A stretch of 64,000 bases of DNA from a bacterium (lineage in GTDB: Bacteria > Vulcanimicrobiota > Xenobia > Xenobiales > JADMJV01): assembly GCA_018780265.1 (NCBI GenBank), contig JADMJV010000036.1, positions 31,167-95,166 on the forward strand. Reading direction: 5' to 3'. The notes under the pieces were generated by a model. That model was not told the origin of the DNA and ran no database searches. It was given only the letters and a program-made list of their open reading frames with translations. Shown here one piece after another: positions 41,739 to 51,045 of the stretch; position 1 is the first letter of the stretch; each line of letters starts with the position of its first letter. The position numbers were made by a program, and so were the translations under genes.

Positions 41739-43444
41739 TGACTGGCGTCCTTTCGTATATCATTTTGGGGGCAAAAGTCGCTTTCACCGGCATCAGGAGC
41801 ACTGTATTCATAGGGCCCCCGACAGACTACAGGAGTGGTCTCGAAATTGCCGTGGGGAGGTGGCGATGGAATCGTCCATTCGAGTGTGGCCGCTTTCCAC
41901 GGATTGTCACCGGCCACCTCACCGTAGAATACGCTCCAGATCAGATTTATCAGGAATACGGCCTGGAAAGCGGCCACCAAAATCATCGAAATCGTAGCGA
42001 CTACCTGCAGATGCGACAAATGAGGATTGTTCAGAGCGGAGCTGAAGGCGGCATAGCTGAAGATGCGCCGATGTTGGCCGGCCATACCCGTGAAAAAGAG
42101 TGGGATGAAGAGGGAGTTGAAGAAAATCGACGTCCCCCAGAAATGAATCTGGCCAAGTGCATTGTTCAGCTTCCGCCCGATAAACTTGGGGTACCAGAAG
42201 TAGATAGCAGCGGATCCACCAAAAATCACAACTGGGATCAGTGTGTAGTGAAAGTGGGCCACCACGAAATACGTGTCGTGAGCGTAGATGTCGAAGGCAC
42301 TGGCTCCCAGGTAGATGCCGGTCACGCCTCCGATAAGAAACTCGGCCAGCGTCCCGAGTGAAAACAGCATGGGCAGAGAAAATTCGATGGACCCCCCCCA
42401 GATGGTAGCCATCAACGAAAAGATGATAATGGCGAAGGGCACGGAGATCATGATGGTCGTGATACTGAAGAAGGCTGACATCCTGGGATCGATGCCCGCC
42501 ACAAATTGGTGGTGAGCCCACACGATGAAAGAGAGAAACCCGGCGATGATCGTGGAATACACAATCATCCGGTAACCAAAGAGCGGCTTGCGAGAGAAGG
42601 CCGGCATGATCTCGGCTAGAAAACCGAGACTGGGGAGCAGCAGAACATACACTTCTGGATGTCCAAAAAACCAGAACAGGTGCTGAAACAAGATGGGGTC
42701 TCCACCCGCGGCCGGATTGTAGAAGCCGGTTCCCACGGTGCGGTCCAGCAACAGCATCACGGCCCCCGCCACCAGAGGACCCACTGAGAACATGAAGATC
42801 ACGGTGGCGATGTTGATCATCCAGATCACCATCGGCAGGCGAAAGAAGGTAAGGCCCTTCGCCCGCATGTTAAGCGTGGTGGTGAGGAAGTTGATACCAC
42901 CCATCAGGAAGGCCACAAACTCGAGGGCTACTGCCAGAATCCACAGATCACCGCCCAAACTGGTGGCGAAATCGATGCCTTTATATCCATTGGCTGAAAG
43001 CGGTGGGTAAGCCGTCCAGCCTCCGGCGAAAGCCCCGCCAGGAACAAAGAAGGAGAGAATCAGCAAGATGGTGCTCAGGAAAAAGATCCAAAAGCTGGCC
43101 ATGTTGAGCTTGGGAAAGGCCATGTCGGGGGCTCCGATCATGGTGGGTATCAGCAGATTTCCAAAAGCTGCCAGCAAGACCGGCATGGCCACCCAGAAAA
43201 TCATGATAGTGCCGTGCATGGTCACACAGATGTTGTAATTCTGGGGAGTTAGCGGCTCAAATCCGGCCACTCCGCGACCCGGAAAGGCGAGTTGCATTCG
43301 AAACAAATAGGAGAGGGCGCCGCCCAGCACCGCCATCAGCAAGCCGGTGGACAGATACTGCAAGCCAATGATCTTGTGGTCGGTAGAGAAGACGTAGCGA
43401 CTCCAAAAGCTATCCTGTTGATGATTTCCGGCGTATTCGCTCAT
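41735..43444 (-). CDS. ctaD: Cytochrome c oxidase subunit I
   Basis: A 569-residue haem-copper oxidase core. Metal ligands are present: low-spin haem His in CVTMHGTIMIF, CuB/Tyr His in FFGHPEVYVLLLP, the HHQF pair, and the HFHYTLIP pair. GHPEVY marks an A1-type proton channel with its Glu. A longer C-terminal tail carries DAGESDFCPQND. It reduces O2 with electrons from cytochrome c domain-bearing subunit II upstream. Confidence 0.96.
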   Translation of the reverse strand: MSEYAGNHQQDSFWSRYVFSTDHKIIGLQYLSTGLLMAVLGGALSYLFRMQLAFPGRGVAGFEPLTPQNYNICVTMHGTIMIFWVAMPVLLAAFGNLLIPTMIGAPDMAFPKLNMASFWIFFLSTILLILSFFVPGGAFAGGWTAYPPLSANGYKGIDFATSLGGDLWILAVALEFVAFLMGGINFLTTTLNMRAKGLTFFRLPMVIWMINIATVIFMFSVGPLVAGAVMLLLDRTVGTGFYNPAAGGDPILFQHLFWFFGHPEVYVLLLPSLGFLAEIMPAFSRKPLFGYRMIVYSTIIAGFLSFIVWAHHQFVAGIDPRMSAFFSITTIMISVPFAIIIFSLMATIWGGSIEFSLPMLFSLGTLAEFLIGGVTGIYLGASAFDIYAHDTYFVVAHFHYTLIPVVIFGGSAAIYFWYPKFIGRKLNNALGQIHFWGTSIFFNSLFIPLFFTGMAGQHRRIFSYAAFSSALNNPHLSHLQVVATISMILVAAFQAVFLINLIWSVFYGEVAGDNPWKAATLEWTIPSPPPHGNFETTPVVCRGPYEYSAPDAGESDFCPQNDIRKDASH

Positions 43445-43460
43445 CCTCGGGTCCTTCCGG

Positions 43461-44420
43461 TCACTTGACAGTCTTTAAGAAGTTGACAATCTGGTCGACT
43501 TCTTCAGGGGAAAGCTTGTCGCTGAGGTCGGGCATCGCCGGCGGAAATTTCTTGACCACGTCGGCATTGGGTTCGAGGATGGACTTGCGCAGATAGGCTT
43601 CATCCACTTCGATCACTCGCTCTGCTTTGTCGGTAATGACGGTTTCCTGACGACCAAACAGGCCCTTGTAAGTGGGACCCACAAGGGGGGTTCCATCCAG
43701 GGAATGGCAACCAAAGCAGCCTTTCACTCTCATCAACTCTTCCGGGGAGCGTTCCTTGCCCCCGGCCTTCAGTTGATGGAGCCACTGCTGATATTCGTCA
43801 CGGTTTTGCACCACCAACCTGGCGGCCATCTTGCTGTGGCCCTCGCCGCAGATCTCGGCGCAAGCGATGTCAAACGTCCCCATCTCGGTAGCTTGCATCC
43901 ACCCTTTCTCGGTGCGCCCCGGCAGGGCGTCCTGCTTCAGCCGCATGGCCGGGATCCACAAACTGTGGAGCACGTCTTTGGCCTGCAGTTGGTAGGTCAC
44001 GTTGGTCCCAACAGGGATGTGCAACTCATCCGACGTCAAGTCGTCGCTGGTGCCTAACCGGGTGTCCTCGCCGGGATAGGAAAAGGTCCACAGAAATTGC
44101 TCGGCGGTGATGCCCACCTGCATACCCGAGGTCGGCAGCGTCTGCTTGATTTCCGTCCAGGCATGAGCGTTCTTGATGTCTATGTAAAAGTCGAGTGCCA
44201 CAATCAACAGGACGGGAATCAGCACGTAGCGTGCCTGCTTCCAGGCCTCACCGGTGATATAACGGGCCTTTCGATTGGCGCCCCGACGGAAACGGAAGGC
44301 GGCCACCAACAAAAATCCCTCGGCAATGACCAGGCACACGAAGGTGATGGCGGTAATCAGCCAGGTGAGCTGGTCAATTTCCCCCCCGTAGCTGGCGATA
44401 TTCTGGGGCATGTAGTCCAT
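43461..44420 (-). CDS. ctaC: Cytochrome c oxidase subunit II with fused cytochrome c (caa3 type)
   Basis: A 319-residue subunit II: two N-terminal membrane helices, a cupredoxin domain with CuA ligands (His in VLHSLWIP, then CAEICGEGHSKM), and a C-terminal class I cytochrome c with CFGCH and a distal Met in FPPAMPDLS. The fused haem domain defines a caa3-type oxidase that accepts electrons from a mobile cytochrome or directly from a complex III equivalent. First gene of the operon, 62 bases from the FNR-like box. Confidence 0.95.
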   Translation of the reverse strand: MDYMPQNIASYGGEIDQLTWLITAITFVCLVIAEGFLLVAAFRFRRGANRKARYITGEAWKQARYVLIPVLLIVALDFYIDIKNAHAWTEIKQTLPTSGMQVGITAEQFLWTFSYPGEDTRLGTSDDLTSDELHIPVGTNVTYQLQAKDVLHSLWIPAMRLKQDALPGRTEKGWMQATEMGTFDIACAEICGEGHSKMAARLVVQNRDEYQQWLHQLKAGGKERSPEELMRVKGCFGCHSLDGTPLVGPTYKGLFGRQETVITDKAERVIEVDEAYLRKSILEPNADVVKKFPPAMPDLSDKLSPEEVDQIVNFLKTVK

Positions 44421-44481
44421 GCAGGAGTCTCCGTGGCAAACAAGATGAAAAAGTCTAGCCAGAATCGGGCCAGTAGTTCCA

Positions 44482-44493
44482 TGATCTAGATCA
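44482..44493. promoter_or_regulatory. FNR/DNR-like palindrome between oxidase operon and two-component genes
   Basis: TGATCTAGATCA, a perfect 12-base palindrome fitting the core of TTGAT-N4-ATCAA. On the minus strand a -10-like TAGACT (44457-44452) lies 33 bases from its centre, putting the site near -41.5 of a promoter for the oxidase operon. It may also act on the divergent histidine kinase gene. Confidence 0.65.
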
Positions 44494-44568
44494 CGGATTT
44501 ACCATTGGCCGGGTCTTGAAGCCCTATGAGGAGGACGCTCCCGATCCTGTGCATAAGGCCGGTCGAGG

Positions 44569-46674
44569 ATGTTGAACGACCAGACCTTCAAGAGCAGTAG
44601 TCTGCTTGTTGGCGCCCTATTGTTTGTGGCGCTGCTGGCCGGAGGCTGCCTGGCTCTCTACCAGGCCCCCAGGCTGGAGGCTCGTTTCAGTTGGGATAGC
44701 AACAACTGGCTGGTTACCACGGCCCACCCACCCCTGCTGGTCGGCGACCGAATGCAATCGCTCGGGGGTCTCCCGGCTACCTATGAGATGCTGCTCTCCG
44801 ACAACGCCTTTCTGGCCTCACGCCAACAATTCTTGAGCTGGCTGGACCAAAAGGAACAGCTCTACGATTCCTTGCAAAAGCAACCGGCGGCTGCCGAAGT
44901 GTTGCGCGGGGGTCAACGGGTCGTTTTAGAGGTGAATCTTGATCGCAACGGCTGGGCCTTTCTCGGCTGTCCGGCTCTGCTCCATCTACCGGTAGCCATC
45001 ACCTTCTTGCTGGTGGGCTGGGCCACTTACTATCGTCCTGGCGCCGGCCGGCAGGCATTCTGGTTTTACCTGCTCTGCCTCAGCATGAGTCTGGTCTATA
45101 TTACCAATACCCTCTCGCTGCTGGCGCAGCCGGTTTTTTACCCGCCCCTCTATCGATTCGTCAATCTCTTGAACACCGCTACCTTTGTGGGCGCCCCCGC
45201 CCTTCTCTTGCATTTCTCGTTGCTGCTGCCGCAACCCCGGGCCAAAGCCTGGATCTTGTGGATCGTCTATGGGAGCAGCGCCGTGGTGATCGTCACCCTC
45301 TGGGTACCGGGGCAGGCCGTGCTCGTGCCCCTGTTCTTCCTGACTTCCTTGCTGGTCATCGTTCAAGGAGCCTGGAGCTATCCGGGAGCCGTGCAACGGC
45401 AGCAGATGAAATGGGTCGCAGTCGGCTTCGGATTGGGGGTGGGACCCTGGCTGTTGATCAACGGGCTCCCGCTGTTGGTGTGGGGACAACGGCTGATGAC
45501 CGACACTCTGCCAGGCGCTTGCTTGGTGTTCATCCCGATCTCGATGGCAGTCGCCATCCACCGCTATCGGCTCTTCGACGTAGGCACCTTTTTAGAAGGT
45601 ACCTTTGTCTACTTGCTCACGCTAGGTTTTCTGGTTCTTTGCGAACTGGCCATCATCACTGCGCTGGGATTGTCCGTGGCGGCGGATTTGCGCGTGATTA
45701 CCATGACTGCGCTGCTGGCCGCAGCTTACGGAAACACGCGTGCCCAACTGGCTGCACTGCTGCGCCGACTCTTTAGGCGCGTGCCGCTCCAACCTCAGCA
45801 GGTCCTGGAGGATTTGCGAGAGCGGGTAGGCGGCCAAAGTTCCCCACAGATTCTTTTCGCGCTGCAAGTCTGTGTCGAGATATGGTTGGCGCCTCAATGG
45901 GTCCGGCAGATCCCGGCCGCAGGCCCCATCGGAGCCAACTTGGACCTCGCGGGCGAGCCTTGCGTTCGGCTGAACATAGGCGGTCCCCTGGCCCTTGAGT
46001 GTGGCCCGTTGCCATCGGGTCGCCACTACACCTCGGAAGTGATGAATTTGCTGAGTTCCCTGGCCCGCCAAGGCGCACTTTACTACCAGAACGCGGACCT
46101 TTACGAACGCTCCCTGGCCGACAGACAGCGCCGCCTGGAGGAACGCGAGAAGCTGCTCGCCGACCTGCACGACGGGGTCGGGGCAGCACTCTCTTCGATT
46201 CGATTGCTGAGCCAGGAGCCACGGGTCAGCGAACTGGCCGGCGACGCTCTGTTTGAGTTGCAAAACTTTCTCTACGATGGGCCGGAATACACGATGGAAT
46301 GGTCGCTTCTGGTCGCCGAGTTGCGTGCCTTCGGACAGCGAATTTTTGACCAGGGACCTTGCCAATTTAGACTCCGGGCGGAGGGTTCTGACCGGGGACT
46401 GTTGCCCCGCTCGCTGGCCCTCTCGGTCTTTCGCCTCTACCGTGAAGCCTTAAGCAATAGTCTGCGTCACTCCGAGGCCAGTCAACTCACGGTGTGGCTG
46501 CGCTTTGGAGCAAACCAACTGGAAATGAGGGTGGAAGACAACGGCAAGGGAATCCAGGCTGGGGTTCGAGGCCGGGGTCTTATGGGTATGGAAAAACGAC
46601 TGGCAGAGTTGGGAGGCCAGTTGCGCTGGCGGGATAAGCCCGGAGCAAACCTGGAGGTGACCATACCCCTATGA
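44569..46674 (+). CDS. NarL-class membrane sensor histidine kinase (HisKA_3)
   Basis: A 701-residue protein: N-terminal signal-anchor (LLVGALLFVALLAGGCLALY), a PDZ-like or sensor stretch to ~130, then about eight membrane helices (150-400), a GAF-less linker, and a C-terminal HisKA_3/HATPase pair. Phospho-acceptor His in LLADLHDGVGAALSS at about residue 534; DNGKGI and GRGLMGMEKR are the ATP-site motifs. It is followed, overlapping by 4 bases, by a LuxR-type regulator. The signal is unknown; position beside an oxidase and the FNR-like box suggests respiratory control. Confidence 0.9.
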   Translation: MLNDQTFKSSSLLVGALLFVALLAGGCLALYQAPRLEARFSWDSNNWLVTTAHPPLLVGDRMQSLGGLPATYEMLLSDNAFLASRQQFLSWLDQKEQLYDSLQKQPAAAEVLRGGQRVVLEVNLDRNGWAFLGCPALLHLPVAITFLLVGWATYYRPGAGRQAFWFYLLCLSMSLVYITNTLSLLAQPVFYPPLYRFVNLLNTATFVGAPALLLHFSLLLPQPRAKAWILWIVYGSSAVVIVTLWVPGQAVLVPLFFLTSLLVIVQGAWSYPGAVQRQQMKWVAVGFGLGVGPWLLINGLPLLVWGQRLMTDTLPGACLVFIPISMAVAIHRYRLFDVGTFLEGTFVYLLTLGFLVLCELAIITALGLSVAADLRVITMTALLAAAYGNTRAQLAALLRRLFRRVPLQPQQVLEDLRERVGGQSSPQILFALQVCVEIWLAPQWVRQIPAAGPIGANLDLAGEPCVRLNIGGPLALECGPLPSGRHYTSEVMNLLSSLARQGALYYQNADLYERSLADRQRRLEEREKLLADLHDGVGAALSSIRLLSQEPRVSELAGDALFELQNFLYDGPEYTMEWSLLVAELRAFGQRIFDQGPCQFRLRAEGSDRGLLPRSLALSVFRLYREALSNSLRHSEASQLTVWLRFGANQLEMRVEDNGKGIQAGVRGRGLMGMEKRLAELGGQLRWRDKPGANLEVTIPL

Positions 46675-47291
46675 TCCATATCAGCATTGTCGATGACGAT
46701 CCCGATTTGCGCGAACACCTGGCCAGCTTGCTACGCGAACAGCCCGACTTCCGACTGAGGTCGGTTTGTGGCAGCGCCGAAGAGGTCCTCTGCCAGATCG
46801 ACGACCAATCGCACCTGCTCCTGGTCGATCTGGGTCTGCCCGGTCTCAGCGGCCAGGAACTTATCGCGCGCGTCAAAGATCTTCATCCCGATGTGGCCTG
46901 CATCGCCCACACCATTTTTGAGGATCCCTCAACGGTCTTCGCCGCCCTCAGGGCGGGCGCAGCCGGCTATCTGGTCAAAGGAACCACGGGGCCTGAGTTG
47001 GTGCGACACCTGCGCACCCTCCAAGAAGGGGGGGCCCCCCTCACCCCCAGAATCGCCCGCCTGCTGGTGAACGAATTTCGCCTGGAAGGTGAGGGGCCCC
47101 TCAGTGACCGTGAACGTGAAGTGCTGCAGTCACTGGCCGAGGGCTATAGCTACAAAGAGGTGGCCACCCAACTGGTCGTCAGTGTCCACACCGTGCATAC
47201 TCACGTGAAGCACATTTATGAGAAGCTCAACGTTAGAGGGCGGCGTCAGGCCGTAGCCAAGGCCCGTCAGCAGGGCTGGCTACAAGCTTAG
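46671..47291 (+). CDS. NarL/FixJ-type response regulator
   Basis: A 206-residue regulator: receiver domain with Asp53 in LLLVDLGLPG, then a LuxR-type HTH (residues ~140-200; LSDREREVLQSLAEGYSYKEVATQLVVSVHTVHTHVKHIYEKL). Cognate to the overlapping kinase. Its TAG stop overlaps the TAA stop of the convergent lipoprotein gene. Confidence 0.95.
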   Translation: MIHISIVDDDPDLREHLASLLREQPDFRLRSVCGSAEEVLCQIDDQSHLLLVDLGLPGLSGQELIARVKDLHPDVACIAHTIFEDPSTVFAALRAGAAGYLVKGTTGPELVRHLRTLQEGGAPLTPRIARLLVNEFRLEGEGPLSDREREVLQSLAEGYSYKEVATQLVVSVHTVHTHVKHIYEKLNVRGRRQAVAKARQQGWLQA

Positions 47292-48280
47292 GGCAACTGG
47301 ACGAAATTACCCACCACCGTGCCTGAGGTATCAAATCCACCTGCTGCCGTGCCCGGGGCTTCCGAGTTGGGGCCCAGGTTGGTAAACTGGAAGTCCAACT
47401 GAATGGACGTATCCGTCAGGCTGGTGATGGTGACATTGCCAGCACTATTGGGAGTGGGTGCCCAGGCCCGGTCGATGGTGGTGCCGGTGGTCTCGCTCAA
47501 GCTGATCAAGGAGCCTTCTCCGTTAGGGGTGCTCACTAGCGGGTAGGTTTGACCCACGGTGAGGGGGCTGGCACCTGTAACCACGCCCACCACCAGCGCC
47601 CGGATGGTCACGGAAGTTCCTACTATCTGGCTTTGCGAAATGCTGATGGTGGCCGTATTGTTGTTGTTGGAACCGTCGCGAACGACTCCCCCGATCAACG
47701 AAGCGGTGTTCACCGGCGGATTGACCCCATTGTAGCCACCCAGCGGAGAAAATATGAATCCCGACAAGGTTCCTCCTCCCACCAGACGGTTGGTGCCTTG
47801 GCCGGGGCTGGGACTGGGTCCCGGCATCCCCAGGCCGGCACTCTGCAGAACTCCTGTGAAAGTCTCGCCTCCAATAGTCAACACATACGACCCCTGGTCG
47901 GTGCCCGTGGGCACAGTGCCAACCAGGGTGAAATCGCTAAGGCCGGGCAGACTGCCCGACACCGAAAAACTGCCGGTTTGAGGATTGATAGTGCCACTGA
48001 CCAGATAACTCCCCACCGGCAACAGAATGCCAGCCGGCGTCACGGGTGCGGCCACCACCCGCAGGACTCCGGTAATCCGGCCAAACGGGTCTACCTGCAG
48101 GTCTACTGCGCCTGTCTGGCCGCCGTTCAAATTGTTGGTGCCTAGAAATTGACCGGCAAATTGACTGGCATTGGCCTGGGCCCCTGGGACACCGGTAACC
48201 GTGCTGGTGCTGCTGCCGCAAGCTGCAGTGAAAAGCGCCAGCGCAGCAAGTAAGGAAATTCCGAGTCTCTGATTATGCAT
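47288..48280 (-). CDS. Predicted lipoprotein, Gly/Thr/Ser-rich
   Basis: ATG 48280 is preceded by GGAGG; the longer frame from 48319 is rejected. The 330-residue product has a lipoprotein signal (LLAALALFTAACG) and a low-charge, strand-rich mature region with motifs such as FGRITGVLRV and GQFLGTNNLNGG; it may be a surface beta protein. Family unknown. It converges with the response regulator gene, with overlapping stops. Confidence 0.75.
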   Translation of the reverse strand: MHNQRLGISLLAALALFTAACGSSTSTVTGVPGAQANASQFAGQFLGTNNLNGGQTGAVDLQVDPFGRITGVLRVVAAPVTPAGILLPVGSYLVSGTINPQTGSFSVSGSLPGLSDFTLVGTVPTGTDQGSYVLTIGGETFTGVLQSAGLGMPGPSPSPGQGTNRLVGGGTLSGFIFSPLGGYNGVNPPVNTASLIGGVVRDGSNNNNTATISISQSQIVGTSVTIRALVVGVVTGASPLTVGQTYPLVSTPNGEGSLISLSETTGTTIDRAWAPTPNSAGNVTITSLTDTSIQLDFQFTNLGPNSEAPGTAAGGFDTSGTVVGNFVQLP

Positions 48281-48402
48281 AGGACCTCCGTCGTGTGTTC
48301 GTGCATAGCATCCTAGCACCGAGCCCCACGGGGTAAAGCCACGAAAAGGGTATATTCGGGGTATCCTGCGAGGCCCTGATCCCGGCGACCCTCTGTCCGG
48401 AG

Positions 48403-48438
48403 GAAGCCAGGTTTCCAGCTGGCTGGAAACCTGGCTTC
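48403..48438. terminator. Perfect 17-base inverted repeat
   Basis: GAAGCCAGGTTTCCAGC and its exact reverse complement are separated by TG. No T-tract follows on either strand, so it may be a factor-aided terminator or RNA-stabilising hairpin for the minus-strand operon ending at 48530, rather than an intrinsic terminator. Confidence 0.6.
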
Positions 48439-48529
48439 ATACTCTCAAACGCCCCCGGGTAGCATGAATGGAACAGCCACCCCGAGGCTGTCAATGAATG
48501 ACCCGGATGGCACTTGCGAAACCGCCCGC

Positions 48530-49540
48530 TTAGTAGAGTCCGGTTGTGTAATCCAGGATGTCTTGCCGCTTGCGCTGCAACGCCTCGTCCTCCACCAGGC
48601 TCAGCCCGGTCAGGTCGGTGTTGCAGCCATAGGCTGAACTCACCCCCCAGCCCAAAGGCCAGCGCAGCACTTCGGTTCGGACCAGCACGCCGTCGTAGAT
48701 CCACATCAATTGATGATCCCCGGTGCGGGTGTAGACCGCCTCCCCTGGTGCTAAGAAACTGCGCGTCCAGGGCCAGGTCACACTGCCCGGTTTGAATCGT
48801 CGAATGCCGGGATCTTGGGGTGTCCGCGGCCGCCACGAAGGGTCACCGCCTTCGTCTGGCAGGGGCAGGTTGGGTTTGGGCAGCCAGCGGCCGTTGAGGG
48901 CCAGCGGAACCGGGCACCAGAGGGCTCGCTCCATCAGCAGCAAACAGTCCGGGTCCAGTCCCGCGCGCGAGCCCACCAGCATGGATAAAATGTCGCGCTG
49001 GCCGATCAGATGCATAAACTGCCCCAACGATTCCAGCGGAGTCCGTTGCACCTCCAGGTGGAGCAGCGGAAGGTTTTTGCGTAAGGGCCGCCAGCTTTTG
49101 TGAGTTCGTCCGGCCGAGCTCCAGGCAATCTTTTGGCCGCTCTGCCCATCCCAGGTGGCCAACGAAATGCCCGTCGCCCGGGTATCCACCGCCGAGTTGA
49201 TGGCGATGGCCAGGTGACTCAAAGCACGCTGCTGCGGACCCGACGAAGGCTGCAGCAGATGGTCCAAAACGTGCTTCAAGTCGGCTGCCTGGAAGGACAC
49301 GCCCCGCATTATGAAGGCCACCCTGGCTCCGCCGCTGCGCATCTCCATCGACTCGGCCCCGGCCGCAACCCCGGCCTGGACCAACTTGAGCAGATACTCC
49401 TCCCGCGAGGCCAGCAGAAACTCAAATAGCTTCTTCTTGGCGTGTTCCAACGAGAGCGTAAAGGTCCCTGTCGAGTCCAGACTGCCCTCGCGAGTAAGCT
49501 GGCCAAGAAACGAGTCGATGGTAACCAACGAATCGCTCAC
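48530..49540 (-). CDS. Unknown protein, second member of the two-gene family
   Basis: The paralogue of 9969-11156. GTG 49540, five bases after the upstream stop, is preferred over the longer frame because the first conserved residues (SDSLVTIDSFLGQL) begin there. 336 residues, with the same blocks: FTLSLEHAKKKL, YLLKLVQAGVAAGA, LSHLAIAIN, ATGISLATWDG, GQRDILSML, GLDPD, WCPVPLALNG, DPGIRRF and a TDLT near the end. It lacks the Pro-rich C-terminal tail of its paralogue. No domain recognised. Coupled to the gene at 49546. Confidence 0.75.
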   Translation of the reverse strand: MSDSLVTIDSFLGQLTREGSLDSTGTFTLSLEHAKKKLFEFLLASREEYLLKLVQAGVAAGAESMEMRSGGARVAFIMRGVSFQAADLKHVLDHLLQPSSGPQQRALSHLAIAINSAVDTRATGISLATWDGQSGQKIAWSSAGRTHKSWRPLRKNLPLLHLEVQRTPLESLGQFMHLIGQRDILSMLVGSRAGLDPDCLLLMERALWCPVPLALNGRWLPKPNLPLPDEGGDPSWRPRTPQDPGIRRFKPGSVTWPWTRSFLAPGEAVYTRTGDHQLMWIYDGVLVRTEVLRWPLGWGVSSAYGCNTDLTGLSLVEDEALQRKRQDILDYTTGLY

Positions 49541-49545
49541 AGACC

Positions 49546-50082
49546 TCAATCGGCCATGGTGGGGCGCAGGTCGATCACCATTGTCTGCGACTTGCACTGC
49601 ACATCAAAGGGTGAGTCGCCCGGTTTTAGCGTCAATTCGTGTCCCATCACTACCCAGCCCAGTTGGTCGGCCCCCCCGCTGGCCTGCACGTAGCGGATAA
49701 CAGCCGAACCGTCCGGCTGGCCGTTGTAGCTGGCCATGATCAGGTCTTCGCCCCTGGAGCTTTGCGTGTGAATTGTCACCTGGTCGGGGTCCTCCTTGGG
49801 ACCTACAAAGTCGCAGCGTACTCGGCTGCAATCTTTGTATCCCTCCAACTCGGGGTTGGACTGCAGTGCCTTGGCGTCCACCTCCACCTGCCCCACAGCG
49901 GCGTTCAAGTCGACACCGTCCATCTGGTCCGCGCTAAATAGCGGTCGCACACTTTCGGTGGCCAGCATCAGCGTGCCAAATTCGCCCAGAAACGGCGTGT
50001 CGGCCTTGCTCCCCGGCCCCAGATCGCCGCTCTTGATAAATTGGGTCATAGGGCCACGCAGACCCGCGTTGACAGAAATCAT
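49546..50082 (-). CDS. Hypothetical 178-residue protein
   Basis: ATG 50082 follows GAGGAGGA at good spacing; the longer frame from 50445 is rejected. A soluble mixed alpha/beta protein, with VRCDFVGPKEDPDQVTIHTQSS and YVQASGGADQLGWVVMGHELTL as likely strands; no signal. Some resemblance in tone to other unknown proteins of the region but no alignment was found. Co-transcribed with the paralogue family gene downstream. Confidence 0.7.
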   Translation of the reverse strand: MISVNAGLRGPMTQFIKSGDLGPGSKADTPFLGEFGTLMLATESVRPLFSADQMDGVDLNAAVGQVEVDAKALQSNPELEGYKDCSRVRCDFVGPKEDPDQVTIHTQSSRGEDLIMASYNGQPDGSAVIRYVQASGGADQLGWVVMGHELTLKPGDSPFDVQCKSQTMVIDLRPTMAD

Positions 50083-50178
50083 GGTCGTCCTCCTCGTTGA
50101 TCGCTGAGCCCCCTCATAAAGTTGACGCTGACCCAACGTTTGGCGCCACACTATGCGCAGACCTGGAAAAATACCTGA

Positions 50179-50574
50179 ATGAGCACGCCAGTGCAATGGG
50201 GTAACCAGAACTGCGACCTCTACTCCCAATTGGCGGCGCCTCAGGTGGTCCCCCGTCAGCCTGTGAGCAGCAATATCCAGATCTCCCAGGACTTTGCCGG
50301 CACCCTGGCCTCTGGAGGATCGGGAGTGCTTACCGCCCAGGCGCGCGACGTGAACGATCAGCCCATCTTGGATCTGGTCTATCGCTGGAACGTTCTGCCC
50401 GAGAGCGGCACCGGCTCGCTGGTGGAAGTGGACCGAAATGGTCATCGCGTCCGCTTTGTCAACGACAATCCCCTGACCACCAACGGCAGTACTCTGAAAA
50501 TCGCCGCCAGCGCCTGCTATCGAGGGATTCTTATAGAAGGCACCAGCAATACTATCACTGTGGATGGGCCCTGA
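50179..50574 (+). CDS. Hypothetical protein with Ig-like strand pattern
   Basis: A 131-residue protein, divergent from 50082. Residues about 35-130 (TLASGGSGVLTAQARDVNDQPI and YRWNVLPESGTGSLVEVD) read as a bacterial Ig-like or cadherin-like fold, 'tAqa-D-ngqpi'. No signal peptide. No partner evident. Confidence 0.6.
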   Translation: MSTPVQWGNQNCDLYSQLAAPQVVPRQPVSSNIQISQDFAGTLASGGSGVLTAQARDVNDQPILDLVYRWNVLPESGTGSLVEVDRNGHRVRFVNDNPLTTNGSTLKIAASACYRGILIEGTSNTITVDGP

Positions 50575-51045
50575 TGCGCCGCGGACGCAGCCTGTCCCGC
50601 TTCTATCAACAGAGGAGCGACCTGCAACGCGGTTCTTGGGCTTTGCAGCGATTCTCTTTACAATTGCTGGGCGCCACCACGATGCTGACTCCTTTGCAAG
50701 ATGCCAGCAGCGACCGACTCGAGTGGCTGCGGGTTAAGCCTGACTCGGCCACAAGACTGCCGACAACTTTTGGGTCCATGCCGGCCCCTGTGCCCGCTCC
50801 CGTTTACCAGCAGCCACCTAGCCTTTCGCAGGGTAACTCACTTTGCTGTAGCGACAAAAATCGTCGATTTAGTTTGGCCGACAGGGAACTGTGGCCCGTT
50901 ATTAGAGAGTTTGGCCTGGGCGAAGCATCCCGCGGTGTCCAACAGATTGACCTACTTTTTTGGGAAATTTTTCTGATATATTTCAGGGTGGTCCGTTACT
51001 GTGCCCCGCAACACAGACAGATATCATTCAGGGGAGATCAAAGTC
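50575..51045. other. Region without a confident gene
   Basis: A frame starts at ATG 50574, overlapping the previous stop (TGATG), but it has no stop before 51266 and runs into the well-supported gene at 51046, so at most its first part could be coding. The stretch 50940-50995 is AT-rich (TTGACC, several T runs, GATATATTTC) and probably holds the promoter of the gene at 51046, though spacing of a -35/-10 pair is not ideal. Confidence 0.45.
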
